DNA from: Phycisphaeraceae bacterium
GTDB lineage: Bacteria; Planctomycetota; Phycisphaerae; Phycisphaerales; UBA1924
Assembly (NCBI GenBank): GCA_026126305.1
Contig: JAHCJI010000016.1
Span: 1-56,652, forward strand
Direction: 5' to 3'
Length of the DNA: 56,652 nucleotides
Below the pieces are notes generated by a model. The model saw only the letters and a program-made list of their open reading frames with translations. It made no database searches and was not told the DNA's origin. Below, in pieces: positions 16,650-25,681 of the stretch; the first letter of the stretch is position 1, and each line of letters begins with the position of its first letter. The position numbers and the translations under genes are program-made.

Positions 16650-17594
16650 ATGGAACCGACCGTCCCCTACATTGGCCAGGCCGCCCCGGGTTCGCTCGTT
16701 GGCTTCCTGCGGCGCACGGCCGAGGCTTCCTGGTTCCACGCGGCGATCGTGGGGGTCATCGTGGCCGCCGCGGTCAACGTGGGCCTTGAGACCTACCCGC
16801 ATGTGATGGATCGGATCGGCCCGCTGCTGCTGGGGCTCGACAAGGTCATCATCGGGGTCTTCGTGGTCGAGCTGGTGGTCCGGATCGGAGCCCATTGGCC
16901 CAGGCCTTGGCGATTCTTCCTGAGCGGCTGGAACAACTTCGATTTCGTGATCGTGGCGGTGTGCCTGCTGCCCATTGGCGGCCCGTATGCGGCGGTGCTG
17001 CGTTTGGCTCGGGTGCTGCGGGTTCTGCGATTGATCACGGTCGTACCCCGGCTTCGGGTGCTGGTGACGGCACTGCTGCACGCCATCCCTTCGATCATCT
17101 ACGTCACGTTGCTGCTCATGCTGCTCTTCTATGTCTATGCGGTGATGGGCACGGTGCTGTTTCGCGAGAACGACCCGGTCCACTTCGGTACGCTCCAGGA
17201 CAGCATGTTCAGCCTGCTGCGGACCGTGACGCTCGAGGATTGGACGGACTTGTACTACATCCAGAGCCTGGGCTCGGACCGGTATCCACCGCCGGGCATC
17301 GAGCTGTTTCCCGACGCACAGGCCCGGGCGATGCCCATCGTGGCGGCCTTGTACTTCGTGAGTTTTGTGATCATCGGAACGATGATCGTGCTGAACCTGT
17401 TCATCGGCGTGGTCATCAGTTCCATGACCGAAGCGCAGGCCGAGAACGCACGGATGATGCTGCGTGAACAGGGTGAGGGCGAGAGCCTGGACGCACAGCT
17501 GGCATCCATGGAACGCCGATTGCAGGAGATGTCCCAGCAGGTCTCCAAGCTGCGCAGCGAGATCTCCGTGAACATCGAAGGCCCGCGTGCATGA
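16650..17594 (+). CDS. Voltage-gated cation channel, single-domain bacterial Nav/Cav type
   Basis: A 314-residue six-helix channel subunit that should assemble as a tetramer. S4 carries arginines every third residue ('LRLARVLRVLRLITVVPRL', about residue 117). The pore filter is 'TLEDWTD' (residues 194-200), S6 is 'IIGTMIVLNLFIGVVISSM', and a C-terminal coiled coil follows (about 265-305), as in NaChBac. Sodium channels of this family have TLESWSM/TLESWAS. The engineered calcium-selective variant CavAb has TLDDWSD. Asp197 and Asp200 here match two of its acidic changes, so calcium permeation is likely. The S6-filter linker is about 30 residues, longer than in NaChBac. ATG 16650 begins shortly before S1. 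The neighbours offer no functional link. Confidence 0.88.
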   Translation: MEPTVPYIGQAAPGSLVGFLRRTAEASWFHAAIVGVIVAAAVNVGLETYPHVMDRIGPLLLGLDKVIIGVFVVELVVRIGAHWPRPWRFFLSGWNNFDFVIVAVCLLPIGGPYAAVLRLARVLRVLRLITVVPRLRVLVTALLHAIPSIIYVTLLLMLLFYVYAVMGTVLFRENDPVHFGTLQDSMFSLLRTVTLEDWTDLYYIQSLGSDRYPPPGIELFPDAQARAMPIVAALYFVSFVIIGTMIVLNLFIGVVISSMTEAQAENARMMLREQGEGESLDAQLASMERRLQEMSQQVSKLRSEISVNIEGPRA

Positions 17595-17654
17595 AGCCAA
17601 GTGCGGCGTCATGCATGCGGGCCCCCGGTTGGACCCAGTCGTCAGACGTTCCAA

Positions 17655-19379
17655 TCAACGGCAGCCGACGGCGAACTCGTTCTGGAAGGTCAGGAAGTCG
17701 AAGATGGTCAGCGCGCCATCGCCGTCGAAGTCGGCCCGCATGTCGCCGGTGGCAAAGAGGTTCTGGAAGACCAGGAAGTCGAAGATGGTCAGTTGCCCAT
17801 CGCCGTCCAAGTCGACCCGGCACGGGGCCATGCCGTCATCGCCGAAGATGAGCATGGGTGCGCTGGCCAGGCGGCCATCGGGGGTCACCAGAGGCTGGTA
17901 CTCGATGCCGCCGAAGCCAACGAATGCGGGCTGCCAATCGGGCGAAGGATCGAAGGGGCTCGGTGGCAGCAGCACGGGATTGGGACCAGAGCCGATGGCC
18001 ACGACCTCCAGGGCATAGCGGCCCGGGCCCAGGGGTGGCAGCCACGTGAGGTCGACCAGGGCGTCCTTGATGGGGTTGCGCTCGCTTTGCTCATCGCCCG
18101 TTTCGACCGCGTACAAGCCGGTAAAAGTCGTGTCGATGAGGTGGTTGCGCTCGAAGTCTCCGGCGATGATGCGGCCGGTGGGCCCGGGCGTGCCCTGCCA
18201 GAGGCGGATGAAAACCGCTTCAAACCCGGTGAAGGGATCCGAGCCGGGATCGACCAGGCGAAGCATGAGATCCTCGGTGGTCCAGTTCTGCGCCGGCGTC
18301 ACCTGGAATGGCTGGGCGATGGAGATCTCGCCGGGGAACATCGGAATGCCCGGCTCGGTACCCGGCATGTACTGATAGACGGGGGCCAGGTCCGGGCCCT
18401 TGTCCAGGGCGGTGGTGATGTAGAGGTCTCCGGCCAGCGAACCAGCGGCTTCGTCGTGTTCGCCCGCGCCGCCCATCTCCAGTTCCACGTCCAGTTCGTG
18501 GGCGTCGTCGCCGGGCAGGTCGAACTCGATGTCGCGGGCGTTGTCCAGAGCGAAGGCGAAGGTCGAGGGCGAGCCCAGCGGCGGCACGGCCACGGCGGCA
18601 AACTCACCCGTGGCGATGGACTCGATCACGCGACCGTCCTTCGCACGGATGATCAATTCGCCGCGCTGCGGGCTGACCAGGCCGGGCATGATGATGCGAA
18701 ACTCCATGGTTGGCGCGGTGTTGGTGACGCGGCCATTGAGCCACTCGAACGCACCACCTTGCACGAAGTTATCGATGTCGATCAGCAGGTGCTCGGTGGT
18801 GACGCCGGTCACGCGGTCGGTGACACGGCCGATCACCGGATCGATGCGCCGGATCTTACTGGTACCGCCCTGGATGCCCGGCTCGGCCCGCCACTGACCC
18901 TTCCAGTTGATTCGGCCGCGACGATCGGCGTTCTGGCCACGGTAGTAGAGCCGGGCGGCCGAAAAGGCACGGCCGTAGGCGTAGCGCTGCCGCGGTGCTG
19001 AGGGGCACAGATCAACATCGCCGAAGACCCGGATCTTGCCCGCGGCGCTGCCAACCGCAAGGGCGGTAACGTTCGACTCGCTGTTGGCGACGGAGACGGT
19101 TCCAGCGGCGGCGGTGAGATCAAAGAGCGTAACACCAAGGCCGATGGGATCGATGCGATGACGGTCGTATGGTCCATCTTTCGCGCGACCGCACTGAGCA
19201 AACGCGTACTCCCGATGCTTGAGCACCATATGCGGGGGCAGGTTGCCCTGGGTGCGGATACGGAAATCGTGCTCGACGCAGTAGTCATTGCCGGCCGGAT
19301 CGGCAATGGCCACGCCAGCCAAGGCCAGCACGGCACAGGCGGAAATCGTACGGGTGGGGCTGAATCGGCTGCGTTGCAT
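17655..19379 (-). CDS. Secreted protein with GC-type dockerin tail (1)
   Basis: A 574-residue exported protein. The signal peptide runs from Met1 through 'TISACAVLALAGVAIA' to about residue 26. The body has cysteines at 'NDYCVEHDF' and 'FAQCGRAKDG' and is otherwise unfamiliar, probably beta-rich. The C-terminal ~55 residues hold two EF-hand-like loops, 'DLDGDGQLTIFDFLVFQN' and 'DFDGDGALTIFDFLTFQN', ending in AVGCR: the GC-type dockerin seen in Phycisphaerales, thought to bind calcium and to mediate surface attachment or sorting. The ATG at 19379 has AGGAG six bases upstream; the longer frame to 19541 is rejected. It is convergent with the channel gene. No enzymatic motif was found. Confidence 0.8.
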   Translation of the reverse strand: MQRSRFSPTRTISACAVLALAGVAIADPAGNDYCVEHDFRIRTQGNLPPHMVLKHREYAFAQCGRAKDGPYDRHRIDPIGLGVTLFDLTAAAGTVSVANSESNVTALAVGSAAGKIRVFGDVDLCPSAPRQRYAYGRAFSAARLYYRGQNADRRGRINWKGQWRAEPGIQGGTSKIRRIDPVIGRVTDRVTGVTTEHLLIDIDNFVQGGAFEWLNGRVTNTAPTMEFRIIMPGLVSPQRGELIIRAKDGRVIESIATGEFAAVAVPPLGSPSTFAFALDNARDIEFDLPGDDAHELDVELEMGGAGEHDEAAGSLAGDLYITTALDKGPDLAPVYQYMPGTEPGIPMFPGEISIAQPFQVTPAQNWTTEDLMLRLVDPGSDPFTGFEAVFIRLWQGTPGPTGRIIAGDFERNHLIDTTFTGLYAVETGDEQSERNPIKDALVDLTWLPPLGPGRYALEVVAIGSGPNPVLLPPSPFDPSPDWQPAFVGFGGIEYQPLVTPDGRLASAPMLIFGDDGMAPCRVDLDGDGQLTIFDFLVFQNLFATGDMRADFDGDGALTIFDFLTFQNEFAVGCR

Positions 19380-19479
19380 GGCTTGCTCCTCACGAATGGG
19401 GTTGCTGCGGGGGCGGCTGTTGGCCCTCTCACCCATAAGGAGCGCCGGCTGGCCCGTGGACTCACGCGCCATGCTTTCG

Positions 19480-20649
19480 TCAGGGCTTGACTTTCTGGGG
19501 GAAGGTCTTACGGACCTTCTCGATCTTGGGCAAGGCAACATTGCAGATGTAAGGCTGGTCGGGGTTCAGGGCGGCGTAATCCTGATGGTAATCCTCGGCC
19601 ACCTGGAAGCCGTTGAGTGGTTCGAGCGTGGTCACGATCGGGCTCTGGAATGCCTTCTCTGCCGTGAGCCTTTCGATGAACTTCTGCACGATCTGCTTTT
19701 CCTGATCGTTGGAGTAGAAGATAGCGCTGCGGTAGTGTGTGCCCACGTCGGCACCCTGACGGTTCAGCGTCGTGGGATCGTGCGTGGCGAAATGGACTTC
19801 GAGCAGGTTCTCGAAAGAAATTACCTTGGGGTCGTAAATGATGCGGACGGCCTCGGCGTGCCCGGTCTTGCCGGTGTAGACCTCTTTGTATGTCACGGGG
19901 TGCTGCTCGGGGTTCTTGGGCCCTCCGGTGTAGCCGCTGGTGACGTCATGCACGCCCAGCAGTTGCTCGAAGACGCCTTCAACGCACCAGAAGCAGCCGC
20001 CGGCGAAAATGGCCACACCGACCTCGCCCAGGCTGGCGAGGTTGTCGGAATCGGTAAAGGTCAGGCTCTCGCTGTTCACGCAGTATCGCAGGTTGCTGGG
20101 TGCGGGTCCGTCATCGAAGACATGCCCCAAGTGGCCATCGCACCGGGCACACAGGATCTCGGTCCGAACCATGCCGTGGGACGTGTCACGCTTATAGGCG
20201 ATGTTCGACTTGCCCACGGGCTGGAAAAAGCTGGGCCAGCCCGTGCCGCTATTGAACTTGTGCTGGCTCGAGAACAAGGGAAGAGCGCAGCCGGCGCACG
20301 CATAAACACCCTCTTTCTTGTTGTCCAGGAGCGTGCCACAGAACGGCGCTTCGGTGCCGGAGTTGCGCAAGATGCGGAAGGCCTCGGGGCTCAAACGCTC
20401 CCGCCACTGCTCGTTGGTCAGTTCCATGCGGGGCATGGCGACAGGACCAACGAGCCGGCCCGTCGTGTCATAGACATGAACTGGTACCGTGGTGGACTTC
20501 TGGCTGGTCGGCATGTTCTTGGTGTCCTGTTGGAGCCCGGCGACGCTGGAGCCGCCCGGGAACGATACCAGACCCATCGCTCCAGAGAACGCGAACAAAG
20601 CGGCCAAGGCGGTACAGAACGTCATGGTCACTATCCGGTTCGGTTGCAT
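19480..20649 (-). CDS. msrBA: Exported methionine sulfoxide reductase, MsrB-MsrA fusion
   Basis: About 389 residues. The N-terminus 'RIVTMTFCTALAALFAFSGA' is a signal peptide or anchor, placing the enzyme outside the cytoplasm. MsrB comes first: zinc cysteines in 'CAGCALPLF' and 'CARCDGHLGHVF', substrate motif 'FNSGTGWPSFF', catalytic Cys in 'RYCVNSESL'. MsrA follows: 'FAGGCFWCVEGVFEQL' (catalytic Cys of GCFWC) and 'GHAEAVRIIYDP'. Together they repair both R and S methionine sulfoxides. Domain order B-A is one of the known fusion orders. I chose ATG 20649 over ATG 20679 because it gives a compact signal peptide; neither has a strong SD. Divergent from serS across about 260 bases. Confidence 0.92.
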   Translation of the reverse strand: MQPNRIVTMTFCTALAALFAFSGAMGLVSFPGGSSVAGLQQDTKNMPTSQKSTTVPVHVYDTTGRLVGPVAMPRMELTNEQWRERLSPEAFRILRNSGTEAPFCGTLLDNKKEGVYACAGCALPLFSSQHKFNSGTGWPSFFQPVGKSNIAYKRDTSHGMVRTEILCARCDGHLGHVFDDGPAPSNLRYCVNSESLTFTDSDNLASLGEVGVAIFAGGCFWCVEGVFEQLLGVHDVTSGYTGGPKNPEQHPVTYKEVYTGKTGHAEAVRIIYDPKVISFENLLEVHFATHDPTTLNRQGADVGTHYRSAIFYSNDQEKQIVQKFIERLTAEKAFQSPIVTTLEPLNGFQVAEDYHQDYAALNPDQPYICNVALPKIEKVRKTFPQKVKP

Positions 20650-20910
20650 GGTGGGCCTCGTGTATTGGGGTTCCTGCATGTTATGGAGCCCGGAGCGTTT
20701 TGGTTCTGTTGATGTGCAGGCCTATCGGAATTACCCCGAAGCAGCCGAGGGTACTTGGGGATGGGGCACGGAACTCTCTCGCCCTGCGACAAACCCAAAC
20801 ATTCTCCTACACAATGACTCCGAGAGAATATCAAACAGAGCATCGCTCTAAACGTGGGACTGGATTCCGTGATGTTCGCGTGCGGGATTGCCCAGACTAC
20901 CATCGCCCCC

Positions 20911-22320
20911 ATGATCGATCTGAAACATCTCCGTGAGAATCCTGAGCACTACAAGACCGGCGCGGCTCGCAAGCACGCACGGGTCGACATCGACCGTGTG
21001 CTGGCCTTGGACTCACGCCGGCGGGATCTGACGACCAGGCGCGAGGCCCTCAAGGCCGATCAGAACCGCCTGGCCAAAGAGATGGGTCCCAAGATGGGCG
21101 AACTTGGCAAGCGGATCAAGGCGGCGGCCGGTGCCGACGCGGCTAACTTGCAAGCCGAGCTGGATGCCCTGAAGGCCAGACCTGCGGCGATCAAGGAGCA
21201 GATCGAGGCCCTCGAATCAGAACTGGCCGGCGTTGGGCCCGAGTTGGATGCCTTGCTGCTGATGATCCCCCAGCCACCGGACTCGGACGTGCCCGATGGT
21301 GCCGGTAGCGATGGCAATATCGAGATCCGGCGCTGGTTGCCCGAAGGGTTCGACCCGGGTCAGCCCTTTGTCAAGCAAAGGGGCTTTGTCCCCAAGAGCC
21401 ATGTGGATCTGGGACTGTTGCACGGCCTGATCGACTTTGAGCGTGGCGTGAAACTCAGCGGCTCGAGGAGCTACATCCTCAAGGGCGAAGGCTTCCGGTT
21501 GCACCAGGCCGTGCTTCGGTACGCGTTGGATCGGATCGTTGCCCAGGGCTTCATGCCCATGAGTGCGCCTTCGGTCGTGCGTGAGCACGCGATGGTGGGC
21601 ACGGGCTTCTTCCCCGCCGGTCGCGAGCAGACCTATGAGGTTGGCATCCATGCCGATGACGCGTGGGAAGGCGACGGCTATCTAGCCGGCACGGGCGAGG
21701 TCGGACTGATGGGCCTGCACATGGACGAGATCATCGACGAGGACAGCCTCCCCCTTCGATATTGCACGCTGAGCCCATGCTATCGACGCGAGGCCGGGGC
21801 CGCTGGCAAAGACACGGCCGGCCTGTACCGCGTGCACTACTTCGAGAAGGTCGAACAGGTGGTGATCTGCAAGGCCGATGAGCAGGAAAGTCGGGCCTGG
21901 CACCGAACGATGATCTCGTACGTTGAAGACCTGCTCCAGAGCCTTGGGCTGCCGTACCGGTTGTTGCAATGCTGCGCGGGCGATTTGGGTCAGAAGAACG
22001 CGGACATGATCGACATTGAGTGCTGGATGCCAAGCCGTGGAATGGCGGACAAGGATGGCGCGCCCTCGGGCGATTGGGGCGAGACCCATAGCGCCAGCCG
22101 CCTGTACGATTTCCAGTGCCGACGCCTGAACCTTCGTTATCGCAAGGGTGGCTCGCAAGGCACGGGCCCGACGACGTTCTGCCATTCGCTGAACAACACC
22201 GTGCTGGCCAGCCCGCGTTTTCTCATTCCACTCCTTGAGATGAACCAGAACGCCGATGGCTCGATCACCATACCCGCACCGCTTCGACCGTACATGCTTG
22301 GGCAGGAACGAATCGGCTAA
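20911..22320 (+). CDS. serS: Seryl-tRNA synthetase
   Basis: A 469-residue class II synthetase that charges tRNA-Ser. The N-terminal coiled-coil arm ('MIDLKHLRENPEHY' onwards, long helices to about residue 115) binds the tRNA extra arm. The catalytic core has the TGE serine-binding loop region 'LAGTGEVGLMGLHMDE', motif 2 'LSPCYRREAGAAGKDTAGLY' and motif 3 'LNNTVLASPRFLIPLLE' with its invariant Arg. It is slightly longer than the usual ~425, mostly through insertions around the catalytic core. ATG 20911 is the expected family start. It stands alone, divergent from msrBA, with a 110-base gap to the permease gene. Confidence 0.96.
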   Translation: MIDLKHLRENPEHYKTGAARKHARVDIDRVLALDSRRRDLTTRREALKADQNRLAKEMGPKMGELGKRIKAAAGADAANLQAELDALKARPAAIKEQIEALESELAGVGPELDALLLMIPQPPDSDVPDGAGSDGNIEIRRWLPEGFDPGQPFVKQRGFVPKSHVDLGLLHGLIDFERGVKLSGSRSYILKGEGFRLHQAVLRYALDRIVAQGFMPMSAPSVVREHAMVGTGFFPAGREQTYEVGIHADDAWEGDGYLAGTGEVGLMGLHMDEIIDEDSLPLRYCTLSPCYRREAGAAGKDTAGLYRVHYFEKVEQVVICKADEQESRAWHRTMISYVEDLLQSLGLPYRLLQCCAGDLGQKNADMIDIECWMPSRGMADKDGAPSGDWGETHSASRLYDFQCRRLNLRYRKGGSQGTGPTTFCHSLNNTVLASPRFLIPLLEMNQNADGSITIPAPLRPYMLGQERIG

Positions 22321-22432
22321 CAGCACGGACGAGATTTCGCAGTCATCAAGCATGTTGAGACATGCAGTACCATCGGCCGCGCCATTTTACCCTGTGTCTT
22401 CCTGCACGTCTCAGCATTGATTCCCGGCCGAG

Positions 22433-23728
22433 ATGATTGTGAACGATCAAGCTCACGAGATGCGTCGCGTGATCGCACTGCCCGGAGCGGTGGGCGTTGG
22501 GTTGGGATCGATCATCGGTACGGGTGCCTTTGTCACGCTGGGGCTTGGAGCATCGCAGGCGGGTCCGTGGCTGCTTGTCGCAATCGCCCTGGCCGGCGGC
22601 CTGGCGATGTGCAATGGGCTGAGCAGCGCCCAACTGGCGGCGGTCCATCCAGTCAGCGGCGGAACGTACGCGTATGGATACCACTTCCTGCACCCGCTGG
22701 CCGGCTTCGCGGCGGGGTGGGTGTTCCTCATTGCCAAGACGGCCTCGTGCGCCACGGCGGCGCTTGGCTTTGGCGGGCTCGTGGCTTGGATAAGCGGCAA
22801 GCAGGGCGATAGCGTCGTCATGACACTGGGCGCGCTGGGCTCGGTGCTGATCGTCACGTCGGCGGCACTGGCTGGCATCTCGCGGTCGATGCGCTTCAAC
22901 ATGCTGCTGGTCGCTCTGACTGTGTTCGCGCTGTCGGCATTGGTGGCCACCGCCACCCCTGCCGCATTGCAGGGTTGGAGCGACATGTCCTGGGCCCGGG
23001 TCGGCACACGCTCCATCGGCGCGCCGGCGGTGCTCGAAGCCGCTGCACTCGCGTTCGTCGCATTTGCGGGCTTTGCACGCATCACGACCATGGGCGAGGA
23101 AGTCCGCGATCCACAGCGCACCATCCCAATCGCCGTCATCATCACGCTGGCAACCGCCATCGTGCTCTACATGCTCATCGCCTTCGTGGGCCTGGGCACG
23201 CTTGGCCCGGATGACTTCGGACTCCACGCATCGCAAGATGCCGCCCCACTGCTTGCTGTATCCCGTTCCGTCGGGGTACCCGGGTTGGATCTGGTGCTCG
23301 TCGTCGGCGCTGGCACCGCATTGCTGGCCGTGCAATTGAACCTGGTCATGGGCCTTTCTCGCGTCGCGATGGCCGCCGGACGTCGGCATGACCTGCCCGA
23401 TTCCCTGTCGCGTGTCAGCAAAGACGGTGTCCCGATTGTGGCAACAATTACCGTCGCCATGGCCATTCTGTTGCTGGTTCTGGTAGGAAGTGTGCCCGGG
23501 GCGTGGTCGCTGAGTGCGGCGGCGGTGCTCGTGTATTACGCACTGACCAACCTTTCGGCAATGCGCGTGGGCGATGGGCGCTTCGTCGCACGATGGGTCC
23601 ACGCGCTTGGGCTTGCCGGTTGTCTGACGCTGGCTGTCTTTATCGACGCTTGGACCTTGCTGCTGATGACGAGCCTGATTGTCTTGGGCTTCGCCCTGCG
23701 ATGGCTCATGCATCGACTCAGGACGTGA
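22433..23728 (+). CDS. Amino-acid permease, APC family
   Basis: A 431-residue membrane transporter with about 12 hydrophobic helices. The family signature in helix 1 is 'GVGLGSIIGTGAFVTLG' (the GSIIGTG motif whose unwound backbone binds the amino-acid carboxylate), and helix 6 shows 'LAFVAFAGFARITTMGEEV', the F-x-x-F-x-G-x-x/E-x region of APC proteins. Late helices are 'ILLLVLVGSVPGAWSLSAAA' and 'LAVFIDAWTLLLMTSLIVLG'. Substrate cannot be told. ATG 22433 follows a weak GGCCGAG. It is followed after 55 bases by the glyoxalase-type gene; co-transcription with it is possible but unproven. Confidence 0.85.
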   Translation: MIVNDQAHEMRRVIALPGAVGVGLGSIIGTGAFVTLGLGASQAGPWLLVAIALAGGLAMCNGLSSAQLAAVHPVSGGTYAYGYHFLHPLAGFAAGWVFLIAKTASCATAALGFGGLVAWISGKQGDSVVMTLGALGSVLIVTSAALAGISRSMRFNMLLVALTVFALSALVATATPAALQGWSDMSWARVGTRSIGAPAVLEAAALAFVAFAGFARITTMGEEVRDPQRTIPIAVIITLATAIVLYMLIAFVGLGTLGPDDFGLHASQDAAPLLAVSRSVGVPGLDLVLVVGAGTALLAVQLNLVMGLSRVAMAAGRRHDLPDSLSRVSKDGVPIVATITVAMAILLLVLVGSVPGAWSLSAAAVLVYYALTNLSAMRVGDGRFVARWVHALGLAGCLTLAVFIDAWTLLLMTSLIVLGFALRWLMHRLRT

Positions 23729-23782
23729 CACCATGCACAATCGGCCCCGCGCATCGGTCTCGCGACAACCCTACGATGGAAC

Positions 23783-24718
23783 ATGGCCATTCCGCTCATC
23801 ACCGGCATCCATCACGTCACCGCACTGGCCAGCAGCCCGCGAGGCAACCTGGACTTCTACACACGTGTCTTGGGCATGCGCTTCATTAAGCGCACGGTCA
23901 ACCATGACGACCCGATGACCTACCACCTGTATTACGCCGATGGCGTCGGATCGCCCGGCAGCGTGTTGACCCACTTCCCCCACCCCCATGCCGCCCGTGC
24001 ATCGCACGGCACCGGCGAGATCCGTCGCACCGTGCTGGCCGTGCCAGTCGGCTCCATGGGATACTGGATCGATCGTCTGGAAGGCCTTGGCATCACGGCG
24101 ATTTCGAGCGTGTGTTTCGACCGACCGCGTCTGGAGTTCACAGACCCCGACGGCATGGAGTTGGCGATTGCCGAAGACGACGTGGCCGAAGTCGGCGAAC
24201 CATGGGAAGGCCATGGCGTACCGGATTCGCACGCCGTGCGCACGGTGGATACCACCACGCTACGCGTGCCAGATGTGCGGGCAACGGGCCAGTTTCTGAT
24301 CGATGCGCTCGGCTTTGTCGCAGGCAACCGTGAGGACGATCGCCAACTCTTCACCTTGCATGATGGCGGTCCGGGGCAAAGGCTGGAGCTGATTGGCGAT
24401 CGGCAAGCAACCATGTATGCCATGGGCGCGGGTACGGTACACCATGTTGCCTGGCGCGTGCCCGACGAGCAGGCACAGAAGATCGTGTCCGATCGGCTCT
24501 TCGAGGCCAACACGCCAACGACACCCATCATCGATCGGCTGTATTTTCGATCCATCTACTTCCGCATCCCGGGGCGTGTGATCTTTGAAGTTGCCACCGA
24601 CGGACCGGGCTTCGATGCCGATGAGGCCTTGGAAGATTTTGGCCGGTCCTTGAAGCTGCCGCCCCAGCACGAGCCCAGACGAAACGAGATCGAAGCGCAC
24701 CTGGAGCCGCTGGACTGA
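23783..24718 (+). CDS. VOC-family ring-cleaving dioxygenase-like protein (MhqO/MhqA type)
   Basis: A 311-residue protein with two vicinal-oxygen-chelate modules. The first starts 'GIHHVTALASSPRGNLDFYT' with the metal His of GIHHV; other probable ligands are His in 'GTVHHVAWRVPD' and Glu in 'YFRIPGRVIFEVATDGPG'. 'YHLYYADGVGSPGSVLTHFP' is typical of the MhqO/PcpA-like group, which is linked to quinone or hydroquinone handling. The next gene, an esterase of MhqD type, starts 5 bases after its stop, the same pairing as mhqD/mhqO-type loci in Bacillus. Function is therefore inferred as quinone/electrophile detoxification, with moderate certainty. ATG 23783 directly precedes the first module. Confidence 0.82.
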   Translation: MAIPLITGIHHVTALASSPRGNLDFYTRVLGMRFIKRTVNHDDPMTYHLYYADGVGSPGSVLTHFPHPHAARASHGTGEIRRTVLAVPVGSMGYWIDRLEGLGITAISSVCFDRPRLEFTDPDGMELAIAEDDVAEVGEPWEGHGVPDSHAVRTVDTTTLRVPDVRATGQFLIDALGFVAGNREDDRQLFTLHDGGPGQRLELIGDRQATMYAMGAGTVHHVAWRVPDEQAQKIVSDRLFEANTPTTPIIDRLYFRSIYFRIPGRVIFEVATDGPGFDADEALEDFGRSLKLPPQHEPRRNEIEAHLEPLD

Positions 24719-24723
24719 TACCG

Positions 24724-25410
24724 ATGGATGTGCAACAGTTCCTGACATTTGGAACCCAAGACGCTCTGCCACCACACGCGGGCCAACGCATCTTGCACGC
24801 CGGCGCGCCGCTCGAACACGCCAAGGGCGTGGTCATCCTGCTGCACGGACGGGGCGCGTCTCCCGAAGACATCATCGGGCTCGCGACCGAGTTGCAAGCC
24901 CCACAGTTGTGCTTTCTCGCGCCGGCGGCCGCTGAGAGCTCGTGGTACCCACAATCGTTCCTTGCCGGGGATTCGATCAACGGCGCACACGTTGCCAGCG
25001 CGCACAGCGTGATCGAGGCGCTCTTTGACCAGTTGGGCAAGCATGGTTTGGGGCCAGAGCGTTGTGTGCTTGGTGGGTTCTCTCAGGGCGCATGCCTGTC
25101 GCTCGACCACGCATTCCGGTTTCCGCGACGCTACGGACTGATCCTGGCCTACACCGGCGGGCTCATCGGAGAACCCAGCGCTATGTTCGAGCCCAGGGGC
25201 GACCTTGCTGGCACACCGATCGATCTCTCCGCCGGCGACAACGACCCCTTCGTGCCGTGGCAGCGTGTCGAACAGAGTGCCCGGGTGCTCAACGCCATGG
25301 GAGCGGCTGTGGATCTGGTGCAATACACCCGGCTGCCGCACACGATCAGCCGGACGCAAGTGGAACGCACTCGGCGTGCCCTCCTGGAGCACCTCGGCCT
25401 GGCACCATAA
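24724..25410 (+). CDS. Alpha/beta-hydrolase esterase (phospholipase/carboxylesterase, MhqD type)
   Basis: A 228-residue hydrolase. 'VVILLHGRGASPEDIIGL' holds the oxyanion-hole HGRG, the nucleophile elbow is 'GGFSQGACLSLDHA' (Ser of GFSQG), the acid is in 'SAGDNDPFVPWQRV' (Asp of the NDPF-V-P pattern) and the His is in 'YTRLPHTISRTQ'. These match the short carboxylesterase family that includes MhqD. It starts 5 bases after the dioxygenase-like gene and so is almost certainly co-translated with it. A lysophospholipase role is the generic alternative. The stop at 25408-25410 is about 50 bases before tRNA-Leu on the same strand. Confidence 0.87.
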   Translation: MDVQQFLTFGTQDALPPHAGQRILHAGAPLEHAKGVVILLHGRGASPEDIIGLATELQAPQLCFLAPAAAESSWYPQSFLAGDSINGAHVASAHSVIEALFDQLGKHGLGPERCVLGGFSQGACLSLDHAFRFPRRYGLILAYTGGLIGEPSAMFEPRGDLAGTPIDLSAGDNDPFVPWQRVEQSARVLNAMGAAVDLVQYTRLPHTISRTQVERTRRALLEHLGLAP

Positions 25411-25459
25411 GCCAAGTAACATCCGGGCCCGGGCCGCGATACCATGCACCCTCGACCAC

Positions 25460-25545
25460 GGGCCCGTGGCGAAATCGGCAGACGCAGCGGACTTAAAATC
25501 CGCTTGGAGGAAACTCCAGTGTGGGTTCAAGTCCCACCGGGCCCA
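25460..25545 (+). tRNA. tRNA-Leu (anticodon UAA)
   Basis: An 86-base class II tRNA. The acceptor strands GGGCCCG and CGGGCCC pair over 7 bp, the anticodon stem-loop CGGACTTAAAATCCG gives anticodon TAA, a long variable arm (TTGGAGGAAACTCCA) is present, and the T arm is GTGGG-TTCAAGT-CCCAC. The discriminator base is A and CCA is not encoded. Confidence 0.95.
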
Positions 25546-25681
25546 CTCCACGGCCAATCGCATTGGCTTCCCGAACTATTCCCCCTCAGATGCCGGGCCC
25601 TGTTGAGTCGGCTAGGGTGCTAGCCTGTAGTGGAAAGGGGCCGCCCGGGGTGGCCTGTGTTTGCAGGGGGCCGATCAAGCC

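Noticed and set aside
20800..20828. ATTCTC/GAGAAT arms upstream of serS as a T-box leader
   Set aside because: Only 6-bp arms, no T-box consensus and no terminator/antiterminator pair.
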